Shown here in pieces: positions 31,767-39,451 of a stretch of DNA of 40,554 bases; positions within the stretch are counted from its first letter, which is position 1, and each line of letters begins with the position of its first letter. This stretch comes from Gemmatimonadota bacterium (GTDB lineage Bacteria > JAAXHH01). A program made the position numbers and the translations under genes. The stretch covers positions 1 to 40,554 of the forward strand of contig JAPPBT010000056.1 in assembly GCA_026702745.1 (NCBI GenBank), read 5' to 3'. The notes under the pieces were generated by a model, which had not been told where the DNA came from, did no database searches, and worked only from the letters and a program-made list of their open reading frames with translations.

Positions 31767-33113
31767 TCAGGCCGTAACCGATTCAATGGCCTCTCCGGTT
31801 ACGTTAACCATCCGGTCCAGCTCTTCGGCAGTTACGACGAAAGGGGGAGCGAAGTTGACACTGTCTCCCCGGCAACGGGTGTAGACACCGTTTTCGAGCA
31901 TCTTCTTCACGATGCGTCCGCCAATCTTCAACGCGGGATCGTAGGGTTTGCGGGATGCGGGGTCTTCCACCACCTCCACGGCAGCCATCAGCCCGATGCC
32001 GCGGATGTCGCCCACGTGCGGCAGCGTCCGCAGCGACCGCAGGCCCTCCATCAGCTTTTCGCCCATGATCCTGCAACGCTCGAAAAGGCCTTCGTGCTCC
32101 AGGAGATCGAGATTCGCCAGCCCGACGGCGCAGCAGGTCGGGTGCCCGGAGTAGGTGAAGGAGTGGTTCCACTTCCGGTCCGCGGGGGCGTTATGGATGC
32201 AGTCGTGTATCTCGTCCGAGATGATAATGCCTCCAAGCGGCAGATATCCACTGGTGATGCCCTTCGCGAAGGTGACGATGTCCGGTTCGACGTTCCAGTA
32301 AGACACGCCGAACCAGTGGCCGATGCGGCCGAACCCGGTGATCACTTCGTCGGCGATCAGGAGCACGTCGTACTTCGTGCAGATCTCCCGAATCCTCGGC
32401 CAGTAGTCCTCCGGCGGCACGATGACCCCTGCCGCGCCCTGGACCGGTTCTCCAATGAAGGCGGCTATGTTCTCGGGACCCTCCCGCAGGATCGCGTCCT
32501 CGAGCGCCCGGGCGCTCGCCTCGCCGCATCCCGTCCCGGGATCCTCCGACCTGTAGTGATAGGGATAGGGCGCGTCGATATGGACGTATCCGGGCAGGCT
32601 GGATCCGAAGTCCTCCCAGTAGGCCTCCAGGCCGGTGGCGTTCATGGCGCCGATGGTCACTCCGTGATAGGCATGTCTGCGAGATATGATCCTGGTCTTG
32701 TCCGGCCGCCCGGCCCGTTGCCAGAAATACCGCGCCGTCTTGATCGCGCTGTCGTTGGAAACGGCGCCGCCGGACGTGAAAAAGGTATGGTTCAGCGCAC
32801 CCGGCGCCAACTCCTTCAGGCGGCTGGCCAGTCGTATGGCCGGGATATTCGTCGCCCCCGCATAGCAGGAGAAGAACCCCAGTTCCTCGATCTGGTCCGC
32901 GGCGGCCGCCGCCAGCTCGCGCCGTCCGTGGCCGGCGTTGACGTTCCACAGGCTCGAGAGCCCGTCGATGTATCGGTTGCCCTCGATGTCGAAGAGCGTG
33001 GAGCCCTCGGCACGCACGCAGATCAGGGGCTCGTCATGATCGTCGCGGTGCTGCAGCGGATGGATCAGGTATGCGTCGTCCCTCAGCAGTTGTTCACGGT
33101 CGCCGTAGGTCAT
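31767..33113 (-). CDS. Class III (omega/aspartate-family) aminotransferase
   Basis: PLP-dependent fold-type I aminotransferase of 448 residues, of the group annotated as aspartate aminotransferase family or omega-amino acid--pyruvate transaminase. The PLP lysine is Lys284 in TFAKGITSGY, the cofactor-ring Asp is Asp255 in LLIADEVITGFGR, and the phosphate-binding SGGAVSNDSAIK is at about 114-125. The ATG at 33113 lies in front of the conserved start; a longer form to 33182 would cross the promoter region. An AT-rich promoter is at 33195-33223. It leads the minus-strand run with darA and the catabolic genes. It could supply amino-group removal from a beta-amino acid, polyamine or amino sugar. 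Confidence 0.92.
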   Translation of the reverse strand: MTYGDREQLLRDDAYLIHPLQHRDDHDEPLICVRAEGSTLFDIEGNRYIDGLSSLWNVNAGHGRRELAAAAADQIEELGFFSCYAGATNIPAIRLASRLKELAPGALNHTFFTSGGAVSNDSAIKTARYFWQRAGRPDKTRIISRRHAYHGVTIGAMNATGLEAYWEDFGSSLPGYVHIDAPYPYHYRSEDPGTGCGEASARALEDAILREGPENIAAFIGEPVQGAAGVIVPPEDYWPRIREICTKYDVLLIADEVITGFGRIGHWFGVSYWNVEPDIVTFAKGITSGYLPLGGIIISDEIHDCIHNAPADRKWNHSFTYSGHPTCCAVGLANLDLLEHEGLFERCRIMGEKLMEGLRSLRTLPHVGDIRGIGLMAAVEVVEDPASRKPYDPALKIGGRIVKKMLENGVYTRCRGDSVNFAPPFVVTAEELDRMVNVTGEAIESVTA

Positions 33114-33163
33114 CGCGTGGTACTTTCTCTGGTATGTGCGACGGGAAGTCGGTGAATGGGAAA

Positions 33164-33192
33164 TTGACAGGGTGCCGGGCACCGGTTATGGT
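33164..33192 (+). promoter_or_regulatory. Candidate promoter of the polysaccharide deacetylase gene
   Basis: TTGACA (33164-33169) and TATGGT (33187-33192) are 17 bp apart; a better-looking TATATT follows at 33192-33197 but at 22 bp. The spacer contains the palindrome at 33171-33183. Confidence 0.5.
33171..33183. promoter_or_regulatory. Palindromic operator candidate
   Basis: GGTGCC-G-GGCACC, a perfect 6-bp inverted repeat around one base. It lies inside the plus-strand promoter spacer and just beyond the predicted start point of the minus-strand promoter, so one regulator could control both divergent genes. Confidence 0.5.
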
Positions 33193-33194
33193 AT

Positions 33195-33223
33195 ATTATA
33201 CGGGGCGCAAGCCATACAATCAA
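33195..33223 (-). promoter_or_regulatory. Promoter of the class III aminotransferase gene
   Basis: On the minus strand TTGATT (33218-33223), 17 bp, then a perfect TATAAT (33195-33200). The leader to the ATG at 33113 is about 75 bases. Confidence 0.6.
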
Positions 33224-33244
33224 GGTGAATGAAAGGCGGATTTC

Positions 33245-34057
33245 ATGACCGGCAGGCACCCCCATCCCTGGCGGGAAGGATGCGAAGGCGCCGTCTCCCT
33301 GACCTTCGACGACGGTATGCCGTCCCAACTCGACCGGGCCGTCCCGATCCTGGCCGAAAACGGTCTTCACGGCACATTCTACGTCAACCCCAAGGGTCCG
33401 GACTGGCGCAGCCTCCTCGCACCGTGGAAGGCCGTGGCGGGCGCCGGACACGAGGTGGGCAACCATACGGTCAACCATCCCTGTTCCTGCGCGTTCAAGG
33501 AGACGCGGACCGACTGCCTGGAGATGATGACTCTCGACGACATGGAGTGGGAGATCGGCGAGGGCAGACGGCGCATCGCCGAAGCCATCCCGGGGCAGGT
33601 GGATTTCACCTTCTGCTATCCCTGCTACCATGCCCACGTGGGCGAGGGACCGGGACGCCGGAGTTACGTTCCGGTCGTAGCCCGCCACCATGTCGCCGGC
33701 CGGGGCAAGGGGGATTTCGCCAATCACCCCCTGACCGCCGACCTGCACTACCTCTACTCATTCCCCGTGGAGCGCCAGGCCCAGTCCGGGATGATCGGTC
33801 TGGTGGAGGAGGCCATAAACCGGGGACAGTGGGCCGTGTTGACCTTTCACGGAATCTCGGAAGGGCATCTGTCCGTGACCGAGGCCGATTTCAGCGGGCT
33901 GTGCGGCTATCTCCGGGCACACCGCGCCCGCATCTGGACCGCCCCGGTCGTCACCGTCGCCCGGGCGGTTCGCGACTGGCGGTCCGCCGCGGAAGGCGGC
34001 GAAGGTCCCGCGGCCGGTGCCGAAGCTCCCGCGGAAGGCACTGGGAACGAATCGTGA
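33245..34057 (+). CDS. Polysaccharide deacetylase (NodB-like) family protein
   Basis: Carbohydrate esterase family 4-type domain. The catalytic/metal Asp pair is in LTFDDGMPSQ (residues 19-28), and the metal histidines are His74 and His78 in GNHTVNHP. A third motif appears as CYPCYHAH. The late ligand His is likely in VLTFHGIS. The 270 residues show no signal peptide, so it is probably cytoplasmic and acts on a small glycan or N-acyl substrate. The last ~25 residues are a low-complexity Ala/Gly/Glu tail. AAGGCGG precedes the ATG. Its stop overlaps a GTG that could start miaA (GTGA). Confidence 0.9.
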   Translation: MTGRHPHPWREGCEGAVSLTFDDGMPSQLDRAVPILAENGLHGTFYVNPKGPDWRSLLAPWKAVAGAGHEVGNHTVNHPCSCAFKETRTDCLEMMTLDDMEWEIGEGRRRIAEAIPGQVDFTFCYPCYHAHVGEGPGRRSYVPVVARHHVAGRGKGDFANHPLTADLHYLYSFPVERQAQSGMIGLVEEAINRGQWAVLTFHGISEGHLSVTEADFSGLCGYLRAHRARIWTAPVVTVARAVRDWRSAAEGGEGPAAGAEAPAEGTGNES

Positions 34058-34068
34058 CCTCCCGACCG

Positions 34069-35019
34069 ATGAAATCAGGTGTTCCCGCCGCCCGCCCCAT
34101 ACCGGTTCTCGTGGGTCCCACCGGCGTGGGAAAGACTGCCGTAGGTATTGAGCTGGCCCGGCGCTTCGGCGCGGAGATCATCTCGGCGGATTCCCGCCAG
34201 ATCTACCGGTACATGGATATCGGCACGGCCAAACCCACCGCGGATGAACGGACCGCGGCCCCCCATCACCTCATCGACGTCGTCGATCCGGACGTGCGGT
34301 TCAGCGCCGGCGAATACGGCCGCCTGGCCCGGGAAGCGATCCATGAGCTTGCGGCCAGGGATGTGCCGGCTCTCGTAGTCGGCGGCGCGGGGCTCTACAT
34401 CAAGGCGCTTGACGGCGGACTGTTCGACGCGCCGGAGATCCCGCCGGCGGTCAGGCAACGGCTGGCGAACGAATACCGATCAGCGTCCACCGCCGCGCTC
34501 CATGGACGGTTGAGTGCAATCGATCCGCCTTCGGCCGCGCGTATCCACGCGAACGACCGGCAGCGTATCGAAAGGGCGCTGGAGGTCCACGACGCGACAG
34601 GCGCGACCCTGACTTCCTGGTTCGAAAGCCCTGAACCATCCCGATCCCAAGGGACGCGTCTGATAGGGATGCGTCGCGACCGCGCCGCACTCTATGGGCG
34701 TATCGACGCCAGGGTCGAGATAATGATCGAATCCGGCCTCGAATCGGAGGTCCGCGCCTTGTCGGACCGGGGGTATGGTCCCGAAGCCCACGCCATGTCG
34801 ACGTTCGGTTATGCGGAAATGTTGCGGTATACCGGGGGCGAACTGGAATTGGAAGATGCGGTTTCGGCCATTCAGCAGCGGTCCAGGCAGTATGCAAAGC
34901 GCCAGTTGACCTGGTTCAGGCAAACCGGGGACGTCGAATGGGTCACCGTGGAGGAAGGGGAAGATCCGGCCGACACCTGCGAGGAGATCATCCGGTCCTT
35001 CCCGGATCTTCTATTTTAG
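34069..35019 (+). CDS. miaA: tRNA dimethylallyltransferase
   Basis: Adds a dimethylallyl group to N6 of A37 in tRNAs that read UNN codons. Landmarks are the P-loop GPTGVGKT at 16-23, SADSRQIYRYMDIGTAKPT (the DMAPP/tRNA region) at 39-57, APHHLIDVVDPD, VVGGAGLYIKAL, and the RIHANDRQRIERALEV segment. The C-terminal region ends RQLTWFRQ. The 316 residues are normal. I use the ATG at 34069. A GTG at 34054 overlapping the deacetylase stop (GTGA) is an equally reasonable start and would be translationally coupled. The 3' end overlaps the convergent metalloprotease gene by 9 bp. Confidence 0.96.
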   Translation: MKSGVPAARPIPVLVGPTGVGKTAVGIELARRFGAEIISADSRQIYRYMDIGTAKPTADERTAAPHHLIDVVDPDVRFSAGEYGRLAREAIHELAARDVPALVVGGAGLYIKALDGGLFDAPEIPPAVRQRLANEYRSASTAALHGRLSAIDPPSAARIHANDRQRIERALEVHDATGATLTSWFESPEPSRSQGTRLIGMRRDRAALYGRIDARVEIMIESGLESEVRALSDRGYGPEAHAMSTFGYAEMLRYTGGELELEDAVSAIQQRSRQYAKRQLTWFRQTGDVEWVTVEEGEDPADTCEEIIRSFPDLLF

Positions 35020-36828
35020 AAACAGCAGCTTGCGCGTTACTTCGGAACGTTCTGCCGCCCCCCCGGTCGTCATCCGGCACAGATAGACCCCGCTGGCCAC
35101 CCCTCTTCCCCCATCGTCTTTGCCGTCCCACGTGGTGGTGAACGTGCCTTCAGCATGGATGCCGTCCACCAGCGTGCGGACCTTCCGACCCATGACATTG
35201 TACAGCGTGAGTTGAACCTCCCCCGGCAGGCCGACTTCGTACCTTACGGTGGCGGGACCGCTGCTCAGGTAGAAGGGATTCGGATACGTGGTGAGGGACG
35301 CGGCGATCGGCCGCCCAGTCTCGTCATCGCCCGTAAGACCGGGATCATAGGCTGCCGTGTAAGCGTATTCGAAGCCGTCTCCGGTGCGATCGAGAGAAGC
35401 CACCACGAGCATGACGGTCTCGTACCGCGTCCAGTCGGGAACCTCGATGGTTACGCCTCCCCGGGTTGCCGGGACCGTCATCACCGTGTCGACGTTGCCG
35501 CTGGCCGCCACGGAAACGCCCCACTCCCCGGTTATGCCCGTGAAATCGATGCGCAGCCCACCGTGAAGCGAGGGATCCGGGACAAAACGTATGTAGTTCG
35601 CGGCGAGGTGGTCCGGATACTGGAGGGCGGGAATCAGGGGACCGTCAAACCGGTACGTGTCCGATGGGTCCTGGCGATCGTGTTCGTGCAGACCATGCTG
35701 GCCACTCAGCTCGACCTGGGGCCAGGCGGCGCCTTCTTCATGGAACCGGTCCGCGTTGGCACGGTCCCCGGTGAAGACGTTCCACGTGGTGAATTCCTGG
35801 AAGGCGGATTTCAGATCGCTGCCGACACTGCGCAGTCCCCCGTCGATGGCGTCCAGCGCCCGGCTCGTTCCGGCCCGTTCCCAGATGTTGCGAATCAGGT
35901 CCCTGCCATGCCGCTTTTCAAGGTACAGCGGCCAGAGCACGCCCGCGTATTCATGCTCACCGTTCGCGGTATCGAGCGAAATCCATGGTTCCGTCAGGAA
36001 GCCGCTGAACGTAGGCAGGTAGGTCAGGTAATCGTCGACCTCGTCATAGACCTGCTCCTCCATCCACACGGCACTCTGTTCCAGCCAGAAAGCCTCTTCC
36101 CCCGCGTCGTAGCCGAACTGCACGGCGTGGAAGTACTCGTGGGCGACGGTGATCCGCAGCAGGTCCAGGGCCTTCTCCACCGTCCTCCGGGACTCGGCGT
36201 AATCGTTGTCCACGACGATGTACGAAGGAAGGGCCGCGCCGGTCGCGACCGCTTCCGGGCGGGTGTAGCCGCTGAACTGACTCGGGAGATCGGTAATATA
36301 TACGTCGTATAGCCCGTCCCCGCCATCGTCCGCATCCATCGCCACGTACCGATCGTGATGATCGTAGTCCACGGGCGGCGGACGGTAACCCAGTTCTTCC
36401 ACGATAACGCGGCGGGATTCATCCAGGAATACCGCGCAGTGCCGGACATATGCGGGAACGGTGCCGTCCGTTTCGTCTTCCAGTTCCGGCCAGCCCGCAC
36501 CGGGCCGGTCTTCCGTCGTGGTGACGTACCAGATCTTGAAGTGGCCACCGGGACTGACGTAGGATTCGGGCTCGGCGGTATAGGTATGACCGAGGTTGTT
36601 CGTGCGGTCCCCTTCGCCGGGTACGGTGGGCCGGCCCGGGCCGACCTGTTCGGGCCGGTGGGTCCTGGCGGCGAGTCCGCCCTCCGGAGGCTGGACGAAG
36701 GGATGGAGGTGCAGCGTGCCGCAAAGCGGCCTGGAAGGTTCCTGGGCTGATACGCCGGTGTGGGTGATCACGCCGGTGAGACAGGCCAGGATAAGACACT
36801 TGAAGAAAGCTATCGGCCTGGTGATCAG
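35011..36828 (-). CDS. Secreted MXAN_6640-like putative metalloprotease with C-terminal sorting-like domain; probable CTG start
   Basis: Putative exported zinc metalloprotease, 605 residues with the start chosen here. The zincin motif HEYFH (230-234) is followed by WLEQSAVWMEEQ, whose glutamates could give the third ligand. The last ~90 residues, YPNPFYLSSGPATVRYEV through GVYLCRM and a basic end, are the FlgD-like/T9SS-type C-terminal domain common in FCB bacteria. A GTG at 36771 gives a protein without a signal. Nineteen codons upstream in the same frame, a CTG at 36828 gives ITRPIAFFKCLILACLTG and a cleavage site near VSA-QE, a textbook signal peptide. That CTG overlaps the TlpA stop as CTGA, with GGAGG ten bases before it. 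The start codon is inference. Confidence 0.85.
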   Translation of the reverse strand: MITRPIAFFKCLILACLTGVITHTGVSAQEPSRPLCGTLHLHPFVQPPEGGLAARTHRPEQVGPGRPTVPGEGDRTNNLGHTYTAEPESYVSPGGHFKIWYVTTTEDRPGAGWPELEDETDGTVPAYVRHCAVFLDESRRVIVEELGYRPPPVDYDHHDRYVAMDADDGGDGLYDVYITDLPSQFSGYTRPEAVATGAALPSYIVVDNDYAESRRTVEKALDLLRITVAHEYFHAVQFGYDAGEEAFWLEQSAVWMEEQVYDEVDDYLTYLPTFSGFLTEPWISLDTANGEHEYAGVLWPLYLEKRHGRDLIRNIWERAGTSRALDAIDGGLRSVGSDLKSAFQEFTTWNVFTGDRANADRFHEEGAAWPQVELSGQHGLHEHDRQDPSDTYRFDGPLIPALQYPDHLAANYIRFVPDPSLHGGLRIDFTGITGEWGVSVAASGNVDTVMTVPATRGGVTIEVPDWTRYETVMLVVASLDRTGDGFEYAYTAAYDPGLTGDDETGRPIAASLTTYPNPFYLSSGPATVRYEVGLPGEVQLTLYNVMGRKVRTLVDGIHAEGTFTTTWDGKDDGGRGVASGVYLCRMTTGGAAERSEVTRKLLFLK

Positions 36829-37616
36829 CTTCCTGTTGCCTCCTCGCGCAGGTGTTTAGGTGGTATGGGGAAGCGCTCCGCGTAGTGGGACAGGTCCTTG
36901 CCCGCGATCAGGTCTTCCAGGATATCGTCGTGCTTGTCCCAGTGCTGATCGTTGGGATGGACGTCCAGCTTGATGCGTCCCTCGCTGTCGATCAGGTAGG
37001 TGACGGGAATGCCGTAACGCTGGTTGGTCTTGGCACGGAACTGGCGTTCCCAGTAGCCGCGGAAATCGAAAAGGGAGGTCTGGCTGTTCATATAGTACGC
37101 GATGACGTCCTCGTTCCGCGCCGCGATCCCGGCCATTTTATCCGGATCGTTCTTCTCCGATTCGTCGGAAGGACGAACCAGCCTGGACGCCTGAAGTCCT
37201 TGCTTGAAGGTTTCCAGCCCGGGGCCGAATCCTTCCTCGAATTCCGCGGGATCGAGCGGTTGCTCATCCTTGTAGAATTTGTTCACGCCGACGAAGAGAA
37301 AGTCTATCCGTCCCTCGTACTTTTTCGCGATGTTCATCAGGGGTTCCGCATCCCTGATGCAGGGCGGGCACCACCAGGCCCAGAAGTTCACGAACAGGGG
37401 CCGGCCCCTGAAGTCCTCCAGGGTTACCTTCGTGCCATCCATGGTATACACTTCGAAGTTCGGCGCCGTATGGCCGATCTCGGTGCCGATCGTCCCGGTG
37501 CTGACGACCGTGGCTTCCTCCTCGACGGACGTACCACTGCATGCGATTCCGATCATACCTGCAAGCAGGCCCGACATCAGGAGCGTTCGATTCATTTCTT
37601 TCCATATGCGCCGCAT
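36825..37616 (-). CDS. TlpA-like thioredoxin-fold lipoprotein
   Basis: Extracytoplasmic thiol-disulfide oxidoreductase of the TlpA/ResA/peroxiredoxin-like group. A hydrophobic signal ends in the lipobox GIAC with Cys26 lipidated. The thioredoxin domain starts at APNFEVYTMDGTKVTL, the active site is WWCPPC (Cys83, Cys86), and the cis-proline segment is GIPVTYLID. An insertion of about 80 residues lies between the active site and the cis-proline. The ATG at 37616 has GAGG six bases upstream; the ATG at 37595 or GTG at 37628 are alternatives. The stop overlaps the start of the secreted metalloprotease, so the two are coupled, and TlpA may help the partner's disulfides. Confidence 0.9.
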   Translation of the reverse strand: MRRIWKEMNRTLLMSGLLAGMIGIACSGTSVEEEATVVSTGTIGTEIGHTAPNFEVYTMDGTKVTLEDFRGRPLFVNFWAWWCPPCIRDAEPLMNIAKKYEGRIDFLFVGVNKFYKDEQPLDPAEFEEGFGPGLETFKQGLQASRLVRPSDESEKNDPDKMAGIAARNEDVIAYYMNSQTSLFDFRGYWERQFRAKTNQRYGIPVTYLIDSEGRIKLDVHPNDQHWDKHDDILEDLIAGKDLSHYAERFPIPPKHLREEATGS

Positions 37617-37727
37617 ACATCGCCTCACTTTGGGATAAAGTAAGCGGAAGCCAGTCTAGATTGCTGAAATGTCGATGGTTCCCCATTAACTTCGGTATGT
37701 TTACCGGAATTGTCAACAACTATTTTA

Positions 37728-37787
37728 GATGCCGCGAACGATGCCGAGAACGGTGTCGCGAACGGTGCCGAGACCAGTGTCGCGAAT
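37728..37787. repeat. 12-bp tandem repeat, 5 copies, next to the thiE/tenI stop
   Basis: Five imperfect 12-bp units (GATGCCGCGAAC to AGTGTCGCGAAT) end 2 bp from the stop codon of the thiE/tenI gene (37790). The array lies in the 173-bp gap before the TlpA gene. Alternate units are more alike, suggesting a 24-bp higher-order period. Confidence 0.9.
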
Positions 37788-37789
37788 GG

Positions 37790-38413
37790 TCACAGGCCGC
37801 CGAGGGCCTTTTCGAACCTTCTGACGGCCGCGGGTATGTCGGGTTGCGACAGCACCGCCGAGATCGCGGCGACGCCGTAGGCGCCCGCTTCCAGGCACGC
37901 CCGAGTGCGGCCGGGGGTCACGCCGCCCAGGGCAAAAACCGGTATCGTCACCGAGCCGGCCGCTTCCGCGAGCGCTCTCAGCCCCTGCGGCGGACCATAT
38001 CCTGCCTTCGACGGCGTATCATATACCGGTCCGAACGTGACGAAGTCGGCCCCTTCCGCTTCGGCGGCACGCGCGCTTTCCGTGCCGTGGGTCGATCTGC
38101 CGATCAGAATGCCGGCGGGGAGTGCTTCGCGGGCCTCGCGGACCGGTACGCCGGATTCCGGCAGGTGAACGCCCTGTGCTCCGCAGGCTTCGGCGACTTC
38201 CAGGTTGCCATTGACCATCAGCACGGGATGAAGCGATCCGAGTTCCGCCTGCACCTCCCTGGTCAACGCCAGCAGGTCCCGGGTATTCAGGTCTTTCTCC
38301 CTGATCTGGGCCGCGCGGACGCCCGCGCGGCAGGCCTGTCCCAACGCCGAGGCGAGCGATCGTCCGGCGCAGCGGGTACGATCACCGATCAGATAGAACC
38401 TGAAGTCAACCAT
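37790..38413 (-). CDS. thiE/tenI: ThiE/TenI family protein (thiazole tautomerase or thiamine phosphate synthase)
   Basis: TIM-barrel protein of 207 residues in the thiamine operon. QIREKD (36-41), GRSTH with His109, FGPVYDTPSKAGYGPP and PVFALGGV are common to ThiE and TenI. The two Mg-binding aspartates of ThiE are absent: the NDR/NDD position reads VNGN (67-70) and the GVHxGQED position reads GVHLPESG. Those sequences look like B. subtilis TenI (MNGR, LPSG), which aromatises the product of ThiG. The order thiO-thiS-thiG with tenI in the same unit also recalls the B. subtilis operon. I therefore favour TenI, though most annotation would say ThiE. It starts 8 bp after thiG with no Shine-Dalgarno. 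Confidence 0.85.
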   Translation of the reverse strand: MVDFRFYLIGDRTRCAGRSLASALGQACRAGVRAAQIREKDLNTRDLLALTREVQAELGSLHPVLMVNGNLEVAEACGAQGVHLPESGVPVREAREALPAGILIGRSTHGTESARAAEAEGADFVTFGPVYDTPSKAGYGPPQGLRALAEAAGSVTIPVFALGGVTPGRTRACLEAGAYGVAAISAVLSQPDIPAAVRRFEKALGGL

Positions 38414-38421
38414 GGAGGCTA

Positions 38422-39201
38422 TCAGGAGGACGAATGGATCACACCGCTCAGCGGACTGGAAGCGGACGCGTAGGCCTTCATGGGAATCCGTCCCGCTTCA
38501 AAGGCGAGTCGCCCGGCCTCGACCGCCTTGCGCATGGCGACGGCCATCTTAACCGGGTCCTGCGCTCCGGCCACGCCGGTATTCATCAGTATGCCGTCGC
38601 AGCCGAGTTCCATGGCGACGGACGCGTCTGAGGCCGTACCGACCCCTGCGTCGACGATGACCGGCACCTGGCTGTTCTCGACGATGATGGCGATGTTGTG
38701 CGGGTTGCGGATACCCAGGCCGGAACCGATGGGCGCGGCGAGGGGCATGACCGCGACGCATCCCGCCTCTTCGAGTTTCTTGCAGACGATGGGATCGTCG
38801 ATGGTATAGGGCATGACGTTGAATCCCCGGTCGACCAGGGTGCGCGCGGCTTCCAACGTGGCTTCGTTATCGGGGAACAGGGTCTTTTCGTCCCCGATGA
38901 CTTCAAGCTTTACCGTGTCGGTCCCCAGCGCCTCCCGCGCCAGTTCGCAGGTCAGCACGGCGTCGCTCGCCGTATAGCAGCCGGCCGTGTTGGGCAGCAG
39001 TTCGTAACGATCGCGGTCGATGTAGTCGAGCAGCGACTGCCCGGAGGGATCGTTGAGATCGATCCGGCGGATGGCCACCGTAACCATGCCCGTATCGCTC
39101 GCCTCGAAAGATTCCCGCATCAGTTCGAAATTCGCGTATTTCCCCGTACCGAGAATCAGTCGGGAATTTAACGTCAAACCGCCGATTTTCAGGGCGCTCA
39201 T
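38422..39201 (-). CDS. thiG: Thiazole synthase
   Basis: TIM-barrel enzyme that builds the thiazole phosphate of thiamine from 1-deoxyxylulose 5-phosphate, dehydroglycine and ThiS thiocarboxylate. The Schiff-base lysine is Lys98 in VKLEVIGD. Family signatures are RLILGTGKY at 14-22, [15 protein letters not shown], and [14 protein letters not shown] near the phosphate site. The 259 residues are normal. The ATG at 39201 has AGGAG upstream; a longer form to 39264 overlaps thiS and is rejected. It is 49 bp after thiS and 8 bp before thiE/tenI. Glycine oxidation by ThiO provides its imine substrate. Confidence 0.97.
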   Translation of the reverse strand: MSALKIGGLTLNSRLILGTGKYANFELMRESFEASDTGMVTVAIRRIDLNDPSGQSLLDYIDRDRYELLPNTAGCYTASDAVLTCELAREALGTDTVKLEVIGDEKTLFPDNEATLEAARTLVDRGFNVMPYTIDDPIVCKKLEEAGCVAVMPLAAPIGSGLGIRNPHNIAIIVENSQVPVIVDAGVGTASDASVAMELGCDGILMNTGVAGAQDPVKMAVAMRKAVEAGRLAFEAGRIPMKAYASASSPLSGVIHSSS

Positions 39202-39250
39202 GTAGGTCTGCTCCTTTGCCTGTACGGTCCACGACCGCTGTGTATAATCG

Positions 39251-39451
39251 TCACCCGCCCGCAACCGCCCTGATCACCTCGACCACGTCATCGGCTGCGA
39301 GCATGGCCGTGCCGTGTTCCTTCCTCGGGACGACCGCTCCGTTGAGCGCCACGGCGGTCCCTTCGGAAGGCACGCCGAGTTCCTTCAGCAGGTCGGCGAT
39401 GCTCGTTGCTCCGGGCAGTTTCCTGGTCGCCCCGTTAACGGTCACATTCAT
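39251..39451 (-). CDS. thiS: Sulfur carrier protein ThiS
   Basis: Ubiquitin-fold sulfur carrier of 66 residues. It begins [14 protein letters not shown] and ends with the diagnostic Gly-Gly (IRAVAGG) that becomes the thiocarboxylate donating sulfur to ThiG. GGAGAG precedes the ATG, which lies 17 bp inside the end of thiO, so the two are coupled. The adenylating enzyme ThiF is not in the window and must be elsewhere or upstream of thiO. Confidence 0.95.
   Translation of the reverse strand: MNVTVNGATRKLPGATSIADLLKELGVPSEGTAVALNGAVVPRKEHGTAMLAADDVVEVIRAVAGG

Noticed and set aside
35011-35019. 9-bp overlap of miaA and metalloprotease gene as a sign of error
   Set aside because: Both C-terminal ends look complete for their families; short convergent overlaps are common.
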